A DNA stretch of 64,000 bases, from positions 1-64,000 of the forward strand of contig NZ_JBKKJT010000012.1 of the NCBI RefSeq assembly GCF_046614675.1, written 5' to 3'. This stretch comes from Chryseobacterium cupriresistens. GTDB taxonomy: Bacteria; Bacteroidota; Bacteroidia; Flavobacteriales; Weeksellaceae. This document shows positions 8,151-15,820 of the stretch, one piece after another. The position numbers and the translations under genes were made by a program. Below the pieces are notes generated by a model. The model searched no databases, was not told the DNA's origin, and saw nothing but the letters and a program-made list of their open reading frames with translations. Each line of letters opens with the position of its first letter. Position 1 is the stretch's first letter.

Positions 8151-8480
8151 ATGAAAAAGTCATTATTCGTAGCTGCTATCGCTGCAATCTCTCTAGTTGC
8201 TTGTAAAAAAACTGAAGCTACTGCTACTGAAGGTACAACTGATTCTGCTGCTGCTACTGTAGCTGATTCTGCTGCTGTAGTTTCTGATTCAGCTGCTAAA
8301 GTTGTTGATTCTGCTGCAACTACTGCTGTAGAAGCTACTAAAGATGCTGCTGCTGCTACTACTGCTGCTGGTGCTGAAGTTGCTAAAGATGCTGCTAAAG
8401 GTGCTGCTGACGCTGCTAAAGGAGCTGCTGATGCTGCTAAAGGAGCTGCTGATGCTGCTAAAGATGCTGCTAAGAAATAA
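8151..8480 (+). CDS. Ala-rich repeat lipoprotein
   Basis: This is a 109-residue lipoprotein with lipobox LVAC and Cys18. The mature part consists almost only of Ala, Asp, Lys, Ser, Thr and Val. DSAA motifs recur in the middle, and AAKGAAD heptads repeat near the C-terminus. Such 7-residue Ala/Lys/Asp repeats form amphipathic helices as in LEA-like and Lpp-like proteins. A TACCTTTG promoter element lies at 8074-8081, leaving a leader of about 65 bases, and a strong terminator follows. It is an isolated single gene. An envelope spacer or stress protein is plausible but unproven. Confidence 0.8.
   Translation: MKKSLFVAAIAAISLVACKKTEATATEGTTDSAAATVADSAAVVSDSAAKVVDSAATTAVEATKDAAAATTAAGAEVAKDAAKGAADAAKGAADAAKGAADAAKDAAKK
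8391..8471 (+). repeat. Tandem 21-bp repeat inside the Ala-rich lipoprotein gene
   Basis: The unit GCTGCTAAAGGAGCTGCTGAT occurs at 8391-8411 (two changes), 8412-8432 and 8433-8453, then a partial copy to 8471. Each unit encodes the heptad AAKGAAD. Copy number could vary by slippage. Confidence 0.9.
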
Positions 8481-8501
8481 TTCTAGCATACGCTTAACAA
8501 T

Positions 8502-8536
8502 AAAAAAACCGTTTCACCCAGTGAAACGGTTTTTTT
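8502..8536 (+). terminator. Terminator of the Ala-rich lipoprotein gene
   Basis: AAACCGTTTCAC pairs with GTGAAACGGTTT around CCA and is followed by a T-run. It lies 22 bases after the stop codon. An A-run on the left makes it usable from both sides. Confidence 0.92.
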
Positions 8537-8543
8537 ATGCTTA

Positions 8544-8572
8544 GTCATTGCGAGCTAAAGGCGAAGCAATCT
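8544..8572. repeat. Dispersed-repeat-like intergenic segment
   Basis: The segment GTCATTGCGAGC followed by GGCGAAGCAATCT has the form of short intergenic repeats scattered through many genomes. Its ends ATTGC and GCAAT are complementary. It sits between the lipoprotein terminator and the convergent methyltransferase gene. Only one copy lies in the window, so the repeat status is from recall. Confidence 0.4.
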
Positions 8573-8602
8573 CTTTCATATCAAAATAAGATCTGGAATA
8601 GC

Positions 8603-9370
8603 TTATCCCTTCTTTTGTTTCAGAGATTCATAGCAGGTAATAGCTACTGCATTACTCAGGTTTAAAGAATCAATACTTCCTGCCATCGGAATTAAAGTGT
8701 TTTTTCCTTTTCCAATCCAGAAATCACTCAATCCGGAATGTTCCGTGCCGAATAATACGGCAGAACGCTGTCTGAAATCTCTTTGATAAAGGTCTTCAGC
8801 ACTTTCGTCCATCAGCGTAGTGTAGATATTGAAACTGTTTTTCTGCAGGAATTCCAATGTTTCCGTATTTTCAGCCTGATAGACTTCCATTCCGAACAGG
8901 CATCCTACACTGGATCTGATCACATTAGGGTTGTAGAAATCGGTTTTCCCGTCAGCAACAATCAAGGCATCAATACCAAATGCCTCACAGCTTCTTAAAA
9001 TAGCACCAAGATTTCCTGGCTTTTCTACACCTTCAACAATAATTACCGTAGAATCTTTTTTAGGAACAAATGATGAAAGTGAATTTTCTTTGGTATGGTA
9101 AATGCCGATAATTCCTTCGGAACTTCCTCTGTAAGCGATTTTTTCATATACCTTCTCACTTACATAATGGATTTTTCCATCGGGAAGAGTTCCTTTAAAG
9201 ATATTTTCAGAGATAAAGAACTCCAGCGGCTCAAAATCATACTGCATGGCTCTTTCATTTTCCTGCTGGCCTTCTACTACAAAAACTTTTGATTTTTTAC
9301 GAAACCTGTTGTCAGTAAGAAGCTTAGTGACATTTTTTATTTTATCGTTTTGAAAACTTTCTATCAACAT
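8603..9370 (-). CDS. TrmH/SpoU-family RNA 2'-O-methyltransferase
   Basis: This 255-residue SAM-dependent methyltransferase has the SPOUT trefoil-knot fold and acts on rRNA or tRNA ribose. The N-terminal substrate-binding domain covers about 1-100. The catalytic domain shows motif 1, EKPGNLGAILRSCEAFGID, motif 2, LFGTEHSGLS, and motif 3, PMAGSIDSLNLSNA. A TAATTTTG promoter element at 9375-9382 on the minus strand sits directly before the start, so the leader is very short. The exact target base cannot be assigned. RlmB-like and tRNA Gm18-like enzymes share these motifs. Confidence 0.9.
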   Translation of the reverse strand: MLIESFQNDKIKNVTKLLTDNRFRKKSKVFVVEGQQENERAMQYDFEPLEFFISENIFKGTLPDGKIHYVSEKVYEKIAYRGSSEGIIGIYHTKENSLSSFVPKKDSTVIIVEGVEKPGNLGAILRSCEAFGIDALIVADGKTDFYNPNVIRSSVGCLFGMEVYQAENTETLEFLQKNSFNIYTTLMDESAEDLYQRDFRQRSAVLFGTEHSGLSDFWIGKGKNTLIPMAGSIDSLNLSNAVAITCYESLKQKKG

Positions 9371-9512
9371 GCTGCAAAATTATGTAAAATTTATGATTGA
9401 ACTTCTCTGGTTTTAATAAAAAGGTTTTTCCACGATATTTCAAATGGACTGTATTTTTCCATTTTAAAAATGAGAATGGTTATAAAGGTATGATGATTAG
9501 CTTTCCTGAGAT

Positions 9513-11018
9513 TTAACTTTCTGATGGTTCAATAAGATTACTATTGTCAATAAGACTTTGTGGCAGCTCTTTTTTATTTTTAATTCCTAATGATTTCAAT
9601 TTCTGAGTCTGGATCACCAGGTTGTCATTTCCGGTATGAAGCTGTTTGTAAGCATCATTGAATACATTTTTCGCCTGATCCAGATTTCGTCCTACTTTTT
9701 CCAGATTTTCTACAAAACCTACAAATTTGTCGTACAGTCTGGCACCGCGTTCCGCAATTTCAATAGAGTTTCTGTTCTGATATTCACGTTTCCAAAGATC
9801 GGCAATCAGTTTTAGGGAAGTAATCAGGTTACTTGGATTCAGTAGCAGAATTCTTCTTTCATAAGCATAGTTCCAAAGATTCTGGTCTGCCTGCATTGCC
9901 GCAATATAAGCCGGTTCACTCGGAATAAACATCATCACGAAATCCAGTGATTTTCCATAGTCATCGTATGCTTTTTGACTGAGTTGATTAATATGATTCT
10001 TGATAGATCCGAGGTGCTGGCTCAGTTTTATGGCGTAAACATCAGCATCAGTTTCGTCAACCAATTCTGTGAAAGCAGTCAGAGATACTTTAGAATCAAT
10101 GATGACATTTCTTTCATCCGGGTATTTTACAACAGCATCAGGACGCATTTTCTTTCCGGAGAATTCAGAAAATAAAGCTTTATTGTCTTCATCGCGCAAT
10201 TCATGTTCGAGAAAATATTCTCTTCCTTTTACCAATCCTGATTTTTCAAGAATACTTTCCAGAATCATCTCGCCCCAGTTTCCCTGAGTTTTGCTTTCTC
10301 CTTTCAGGGCACGGGTTAATTTTTTGGCATCTTCGGAAATCTGCTGGTTCAGTTCTGCCAGTTCTTTCACCTTTTCTGCAAGGGAGAAACGTTCTTTATT
10401 TTCCTTTTCGTAAGCTTCGTTGACTCTATTTTTTAAATCCGCGATTTTCTCCTGAAAAGGTTCAAGGATATTTTTTAAGTTATTTTGATTTAAGGTAGTA
10501 AACTTTTCAGTTTTTTCTTCTAAAATTTTATTGGCAAGATTTTCAAACTGAAGTTTAGAATCTTCCTGAATTTTAACAATTTCTTCTTTCTGGGTGTCAA
10601 GAGATTGTTGAAGACCTTCATTTTTGGCAGAAAGTTCAGAGTTTTTAGCATAAAGAGTCTGTTTTTCAAGAATGTGAGTTTCTATCTGAGAAGTCTGCCT
10701 CTGATTGATTTGTTTTAACTCCTGAAACTGAAGATTTAAGGATGAATATTCGGCAGAGATTTTAGAAAATTCATTTTTAAGGTCATCCAATAGATCCTGC
10801 TGCAGCATATTGGCTTCTTTCTCTTTACTGATGATTTGATTAAGCTCCTGAATTTTCTGGTTTGAATTTTCAAGATCAGATTGGGTTTTAATGGATAAAG
10901 TGTTCAGTGCATCATAAGAACTTCTTGAAACCATTGACGATTTTAGTACAAAGTATAGTATAACAGCGCCCAGTACACCACCGGCAATCAATCCAATAAT
11001 TAAATATATCATCTCCAT
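9513..11018 (-). CDS. rmuC: DNA recombination protein RmuC
   Basis: This 501-residue protein belongs to the RmuC family, which limits inversions at short repeats and has a nuclease-like fold. An N-terminal membrane anchor (about residues 3-25) is followed by a long coiled coil (about 30-215) rich in Gln, Glu and Lys. The conserved RmuC domain (about 230-450) contains GNWGEMILESILEKSGL and then RPDAVVKYP...IIDSKVSL, the PD-(D/E)xK-like core. ATG codons at 11018 and 11012 are both possible starts and the difference is trivial. It is a single gene with a dispersed-repeat region upstream. Confidence 0.93.
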   Translation of the reverse strand: MEMIYLIIGLIAGGVLGAVILYFVLKSSMVSRSSYDALNTLSIKTQSDLENSNQKIQELNQIISKEKEANMLQQDLLDDLKNEFSKISAEYSSLNLQFQELKQINQRQTSQIETHILEKQTLYAKNSELSAKNEGLQQSLDTQKEEIVKIQEDSKLQFENLANKILEEKTEKFTTLNQNNLKNILEPFQEKIADLKNRVNEAYEKENKERFSLAEKVKELAELNQQISEDAKKLTRALKGESKTQGNWGEMILESILEKSGLVKGREYFLEHELRDEDNKALFSEFSGKKMRPDAVVKYPDERNVIIDSKVSLTAFTELVDETDADVYAIKLSQHLGSIKNHINQLSQKAYDDYGKSLDFVMMFIPSEPAYIAAMQADQNLWNYAYERRILLLNPSNLITSLKLIADLWKREYQNRNSIEIAERGARLYDKFVGFVENLEKVGRNLDQAKNVFNDAYKQLHTGNDNLVIQTQKLKSLGIKNKKELPQSLIDNSNLIEPSES

Positions 11019-11041
11019 CTTCCAAAATTATGAAAAAAGGT

Positions 11042-11192
11042 CGGAAGCTGGAAGCGGGATGTTGGAAGTTCCTTTTGGACAGATAAGAACTGATTTTTTT
11101 TACAATTAAATTCAATGTTTTTTAAAGGGAAATAAAATGGAAACAATCGCTTTATAAAATTCCATTACCTCTCGCTTCCGGCCCCCAGCTTT
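11042..11192. repeat. Imperfect inverted intergenic repeat before the metal-response regulator
   Basis: A GGAAGCTGGAAGCGGGATG segment near 11042 is echoed in the opposite sense by CGCTTCCGGCCCCCAGCTT near 11173. The arms share the GGAAGC and AGCTGG words in inverted order. They enclose about 95 bases of AT-rich DNA. This looks like a decayed copy of a small dispersed palindromic element. Confidence 0.4.
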
Positions 11193-11238
11193 CTTTCTGA
11201 ATTAGAATACCTATATTTATGGGAAATTTCAGAGACTT

Positions 11239-11913
11239 ATGAATATTTTGCTGGTAGAAGATGATCAAAGAATCAGTAATTTCCTGATAAAAGGCCTTTC
11301 CGAGGCTGGCTATAATACAACCCTGGCAGATTCCGGGGAAAATGCACGTGAGCTTCTTCATACCTATGATTTTGATATTATTTTAATGGATATTATGCTT
11401 CCCGGACTGGATGGCATGCAGTTGACACAAATTATCAGATTTAAAGGAAACTATACTCCGATTTTGGTTTTAAGTGCCCTGAACAGTCCTGATGATAAAA
11501 TCAAAATGCTCGATATGGGTGCTGATGATTATTTATCCAAACCCTTCCATTTTGAAGAATTGATTTCAAGGATTAAAGCTTTAACCAGAAGAAATAAAAT
11601 GAGCTACCAAAAGGAGGATCAATATTTATCATGCGGAAATATTGTGATTGATACTGATCTTCATAAAGTAACTCAGAATGATAAGGAAATAGAATTTTCC
11701 CCTACGGAATACAAACTGTTTACTTTTCTGATGGAGAATAAAAATAAAGTGTTGAGCAGAACCCAGATTTTACATAAGGTATGGGGAATTGATTTCGATA
11801 ATACAACGAATGTAGTAGATGTTTATATTTCCTATGTCCGTAATAAGATTGATGAGACAGAACAGAAAATTATTCATACAGTAAAAGGAACCGGATATTT
11901 GATCAAAGACTGA
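11239..11913 (+). CDS. OmpR/PhoB-type response regulator of the metal-efflux locus
   Basis: This 224-residue regulator has a receiver domain (1-118) with acidic pocket EDD (7-9), phosphorylation site Asp51 in ILMDIMLPG and Lys101 in LSKPF. The winged-helix DNA-binding domain (about 128-222) ends with VKGTGYLI. The kinase gene starts 2 bases after its stop, and a CzcCBA-type pump follows. It is therefore the likely activator of that pump, by analogy with CzcR/CusR. An extended frame on the opposite strand is a shadow. The inducing metal is not readable from the sequence. Confidence 0.93.
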   Translation: MNILLVEDDQRISNFLIKGLSEAGYNTTLADSGENARELLHTYDFDIILMDIMLPGLDGMQLTQIIRFKGNYTPILVLSALNSPDDKIKMLDMGADDYLSKPFHFEELISRIKALTRRNKMSYQKEDQYLSCGNIVIDTDLHKVTQNDKEIEFSPTEYKLFTFLMENKNKVLSRTQILHKVWGIDFDNTTNVVDVYISYVRNKIDETEQKIIHTVKGTGYLIKD

Positions 11914-11915
11914 AG

Positions 11916-13280
11916 ATGACGCTAAGAAGTAGATTTACCCTTATTTCAAGCCTCTCATTTGGCATCGTTTCTATCATCACATCTGCGGTGATATTTTTTG
12001 CCTATTATGACAGTACCAAGATTTTCTATTTTGAAAAGCTCAGAAATACGGCTCTTATCTCTGCTATTTATTATCTTGAAAAGGATGAACTCCCGAAAGA
12101 CCGACATGCCCAGATTAAAAAAGAATACAACCATCTGATTCAGAATAACAGGGTAGCGGTTTATAATCAGAATAATGAAGTTACCTTTGGACATAACCTT
12201 AACGATAAGAATATAAAGCTTTCCCATTTGCAGGCTGTCCGAAAAAACAAAGGAATACAGTTTATGTCTGATAATCAATTCTACTACGGAATTTTTTATC
12301 CTGATAACCAAGGTGACTTTGTGGTTTTTGTGAAGTCTTCCAACGATTCTTTTCAGTCACAAATCCTGAGATTGGCTATTATCATGCTTTCCGTATTGTT
12401 GATCGGGCTTCTCGCAATCTATTTTCTGAGCAGATACCTTTCTAAAGTAGTTTATAAACCTATCTCCAATGTAGTAGAACGGATCAATAAAGTAGAGTAT
12501 AATAACATTTCTACGGCAATTATTACTTCTACCAATACCAATGACGAGATTGAAGATTTGATAAAGTCCTATAATAAACTGTTGGGCAGAATCTCTGAAA
12601 ATGTACTCTTGCAGCAGAACTTTATCAATTATGTTTCCCATGAATTCAAAACACCCTTAGCAGCGATTTCTGGAAATCTGGAGGTGTTTGCCCAAAAAGA
12701 CCGTACACCGGAAGAATACAGGGAAGTGGCTAAAGAGTCATTGGAAAATGTATATGAGATTGAAAATATTCTCAACAATCTTTTACTGATGTCCGGAATG
12801 ACAAAGCTTGAGTCTTCTCACAAACCGATGAGAGTGGATGAACTGGTCTGGAAGATTTATGCAAAACTGGAACCCAAAGCAAAAGAAAACCATTCATCTA
12901 TCAAAATACAGCTTCAGGTAACAAAACCTGCTTTACTGGAATTCCCGGGAAACGAAACACTTCTCTACCTGGCGTTATATAATATTGTAGAAAATGCCAT
13001 CAAATATTCCTATGACAAACCTATAGTGATCACATTATCTGAAATGAACAGTCAGTTGTACATTGAGGTCAGAGATGAAGGAAGAGGAATTCCTGCTGAT
13101 GATCTTGTGAAAATATCAGAGACTTTCTATAGAGGAAAAAATGTAGATGCTGTAAAAGGCAGCGGAATTGGTTTATCGCTTTCAAAAAGTATTTTTGATC
13201 ATCATCATATTATCATGAAAATTGATTCTACGGTCAATGTGGGAACTAATGTTCTCCTGGAATTTCCTACCCATTCATAA
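11916..13280 (+). CDS. Sensor histidine kinase of the metal-efflux locus
   Basis: This is a 454-residue membrane kinase. Transmembrane segment 1 (about 12-33) and segment 2 (about 150-172) flank a small periplasmic sensor domain of about 115 residues. A HAMP linker (about 172-225) leads to the dimerisation helix with His242 in VSHEFKTPLAA. The ATPase domain has N-box ALYNIVENAIKYS, G1 DEGRGIP and G2 GSGIGLSLS. It follows the regulator by 2 bases. No His- or Met-rich metal site stands out in the sensor domain, so the ligand stays open. Confidence 0.93.
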   Translation: MTLRSRFTLISSLSFGIVSIITSAVIFFAYYDSTKIFYFEKLRNTALISAIYYLEKDELPKDRHAQIKKEYNHLIQNNRVAVYNQNNEVTFGHNLNDKNIKLSHLQAVRKNKGIQFMSDNQFYYGIFYPDNQGDFVVFVKSSNDSFQSQILRLAIIMLSVLLIGLLAIYFLSRYLSKVVYKPISNVVERINKVEYNNISTAIITSTNTNDEIEDLIKSYNKLLGRISENVLLQQNFINYVSHEFKTPLAAISGNLEVFAQKDRTPEEYREVAKESLENVYEIENILNNLLLMSGMTKLESSHKPMRVDELVWKIYAKLEPKAKENHSSIKIQLQVTKPALLEFPGNETLLYLALYNIVENAIKYSYDKPIVITLSEMNSQLYIEVRDEGRGIPADDLVKISETFYRGKNVDAVKGSGIGLSLSKSIFDHHHIIMKIDSTVNVGTNVLLEFPTHS

Positions 13281-13398
13281 TCGTGTTATTTGTGAAAAGA
13301 TTTGTGTTTTTCGTGTTTTAAAAAAGTTCTAATCAAACTCTAATGTTGAACTAACCGAATTTTAATTTTCTTTACAATTCCCTCTAATATTAGACAAA

Positions 13399-13406
13399 TA
13401 GCTTTG
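13399..13406 (+). promoter_or_regulatory. -7 promoter element of the czc-type efflux operon
   Basis: TAGCTTTG fits the Bacteroidota -7 consensus TAnnTTTG. It overlaps the GTG that would be the first possible start of the outer-membrane factor gene. The TTG at 13427 then becomes the better start. No perfect TTTG lies 19 bases upstream, as expected for a promoter that needs an activator. Confidence 0.55.
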
Positions 13407-13426
13407 TGGTCTTAAATAAGAGACCC

Positions 13427-14701
13427 TTGAAGAAGCTATTTTTTACACTATTTTATATTCCCTGTTTCAGTTTCTTTTCTGCACAGATTTCAGACACCAT
13501 GAAAATCAGCAGAAAGGAGGCTGAAACTATTTTTCTGGCTAAAAACCTTGACCTTATTGCACAGAAGCTTGAAATTTCACAAGCCGAGGCAAGAGCTGTT
13601 CAGGCTAAATACTGGCCTAATCCTACATTGAGTATCAGTGAGGTGAATTTATGGAGAACTTATGACATCGAAGAACAGCCTGCGCTTATCAGAAATTGGG
13701 GAAAAAGTACTCAGATTTCTGCCGAGATAGAACAGGTGATTCAGACTGCGGGGAAAAGAAGAAAAAATATTGAACTCCAGAAAATAGAAGTGGAAGGAGA
13801 GAAGTATGAACTGCAGGAAGTTTTGCGTGAACTTAAAAAGACACTCAGAAATACGATTACTGAAATTCTTTACAATCAGGAACAGCAAAAAATCTATCAA
13901 GGGCAAATTACTTCCATTGAGAAAGTAACGAAATCCTACAATAATCAATTAAACCTCGGGAACATCAGTAAAGCTGAATATGTCCGCTTAAAAGCACAGG
14001 AAATTGAATTCAAAAAGAAACTGGTTTCATTGAAGCAGGAAATCGAAGACCAGCAGGTAGAACTGAAAGCTTTATTAATGCTGCCTTCTCAAACGTATCT
14101 GGAGATTTCAGATTCATTTGTTATGCCCGAAAAACAACTATCAGAACTGGAAGTGACTCAATGGATGGAAAAAGCAAAAGAAAACCGTCCCGATATCATG
14201 ATCTCCAAAAATAAAGAGAAACACGCTGCCAAAAATCTGGAAATTCAAAATGCCATGAAAACACCTGATGTTGCAGTTTCTATAGGATATGACCGCGGAG
14301 GAAATATCATGAAAGATTTTATAGGACTGGGGGTTTCTATGGATCTTCCCATTTTTGACCGTAACAAAGGGAATATTCAGGAAGCTAAGCTTGAGATTGA
14401 AAAAAGCAAACTGGAGACCCGTAAAAACATGATGAAATCTGATAACGAAATTGTATCTGTTTTCAGAAACTATATCAGAACACAACAGGTCTCACAAGAA
14501 ATTGATGAAAATTATGAATCTACGCTGGACGGTTTGCTGGTAAGCCATGAGAAGAATTTCAGACTAAGAAATATCAGCATGCTTGAATATATGGATTTCC
14601 TGGATACCTATATCGGAAATAAAATGATCATCCTGGACACTAAAAAAGAATTGAATCAATACTACGAAAACCTGCAGTATGTTGTAGGACAAGATTTATA
14701 A
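13427..14701 (+). CDS. Outer-membrane factor of a heavy-metal RND efflux system (CzcC/TolC-like)
   Basis: This outer-membrane channel protein has 424 residues from the chosen start. The TTG at 13427 gives a normal signal peptide, MKKLFFTLFYIPCFSFFSAQ. A GTG at 13406 is also in frame but lies inside the promoter element, and an in-frame stop at 13391 excludes any upstream ATG. The mature part has the two OEP repeats of long coiled-coil helices typical of TolC-family proteins (about 40-225 and 245-420). It would connect with the adaptor and pump encoded downstream. The adaptor starts 3 bases after its stop. Confidence 0.88.
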   Translation: MKKLFFTLFYIPCFSFFSAQISDTMKISRKEAETIFLAKNLDLIAQKLEISQAEARAVQAKYWPNPTLSISEVNLWRTYDIEEQPALIRNWGKSTQISAEIEQVIQTAGKRRKNIELQKIEVEGEKYELQEVLRELKKTLRNTITEILYNQEQQKIYQGQITSIEKVTKSYNNQLNLGNISKAEYVRLKAQEIEFKKKLVSLKQEIEDQQVELKALLMLPSQTYLEISDSFVMPEKQLSELEVTQWMEKAKENRPDIMISKNKEKHAAKNLEIQNAMKTPDVAVSIGYDRGGNIMKDFIGLGVSMDLPIFDRNKGNIQEAKLEIEKSKLETRKNMMKSDNEIVSVFRNYIRTQQVSQEIDENYESTLDGLLVSHEKNFRLRNISMLEYMDFLDTYIGNKMIILDTKKELNQYYENLQYVVGQDL

Positions 14702-14704
14702 GAT

Positions 14705-15820
14705 ATGAACAAGAATATGAACCCATACATTGCTGCGGCTTACCTGTCTGCCCTCGTCATTTTTACAGGCTGTGCCGGAAAAGCAGAAAATAAAGAAACC
14801 GAAAAAGCCTATTGCATCAGCAAAGAACTTAAACAAGAGATTAAACTGGCCAAAGCAGAAATGCTTCCTATACAAGAAAGTATCACCCTTACCGGGGAAG
14901 TGGAAAGTAATTCTGATAAAACGGTTCCTTTTGTAAGTCTTGTAGACGGAGTAGTAATAGATACCTATTTCTCTCTTGGTGATTATGTGAAAAAAGGGCA
15001 AACGCTGGCTAGTGTAAAAAGTACGGCCGTTAACGAAATGCAGGATGATACCCAGACCCTTCAGGCGCAGCTGGCTGTTGCAAAAAGAAAACTGTCTTCC
15101 GTAGAAGCCATGTATAAAGATGATATTGCCTCCCAGAAAGATTTGCAGGAAGCAAGATCAGAGGTGGCCATATTGCAATCCAATATTTCCAAAACACAGA
15201 AAAATATGCAGCTGTATTCCGCAGGAGGAAGCACGATTCAGATAAAAGCACCTGCGGACGGATATGTGATTTCAAAGAATATTTCAAAAGGAATGCCTGT
15301 TACTGCCGGAGGAGATCAATTGTTTACCATTTCCAATCTGGATAAGGTATGGGTAATGGCCAATGTGTATGCTACCAATATGAGACACGTTTATGTGGAT
15401 CAGCCGGTCGTGGTAAAAACGCTTGCTTATCCTGATGACAGTTTTTCAGGGAAGATTAATACTATTTCCCAGGTTTTCAATGAAAATGAAAGAGTACTCA
15501 AAGCCAAAATCATTATGGATAATAACGGAATGAAGCTAAGGCCGGGAATGTCTGCAGATGTTGTATTACCAGTGAATTCACAAAACAAAAGCGCACTGGC
15601 TATTCCGGCAAAGGCTTTAATCTTTGATAACAACCAGAGTTATGTAGTGGTTTACAAAAAAGATTGTGAGCTTGAGATCAGACCAGTAACAGAAATTGCT
15701 TCCAACAGCCAGTATATTTATGTAGAAGGCAATTTAAAACCAGGTGAAAATGTCATTGCTTCCAACGGACTGCTGATCTATGAAAACCTGAAAAACCAAT
15801 TAAATAATTCCACGAAGTAA
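14705..15820 (+). CDS. RND efflux periplasmic adaptor lipoprotein (CzcB-like)
   Basis: This is a 371-residue membrane-fusion protein. A lipoprotein signal ends at IFTGC, with Cys at about residue 23. The split lipoyl domain includes SLVDGVVIDTYFSLGDYVKKG and its partner IKAPADGYVIS. A helical hairpin (about 115-170), a beta-barrel and a C-terminal membrane-proximal domain follow. There is no Met-rich copper-binding N-terminus of the CusB type. Its TAA shares its last base with the ATG of the pump gene, so translation is coupled. Confidence 0.9.
   Translation: MNKNMNPYIAAAYLSALVIFTGCAGKAENKETEKAYCISKELKQEIKLAKAEMLPIQESITLTGEVESNSDKTVPFVSLVDGVVIDTYFSLGDYVKKGQTLASVKSTAVNEMQDDTQTLQAQLAVAKRKLSSVEAMYKDDIASQKDLQEARSEVAILQSNISKTQKNMQLYSAGGSTIQIKAPADGYVISKNISKGMPVTAGGDQLFTISNLDKVWVMANVYATNMRHVYVDQPVVVKTLAYPDDSFSGKINTISQVFNENERVLKAKIIMDNNGMKLRPGMSADVVLPVNSQNKSALAIPAKALIFDNNQSYVVVYKKDCELEIRPVTEIASNSQYIYVEGNLKPGENVIASNGLLIYENLKNQLNNSTK

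Noticed and set aside
8289..8544. Two open frames overlapping the Ala-rich lipoprotein gene, one Ser-rich on the minus strand and one Leu-rich on the plus strand
   Set aside because: They come from reading GCTGCT repeats in other frames. They lack a plausible start region, and the lipoprotein frame has a signal peptide and terminator.
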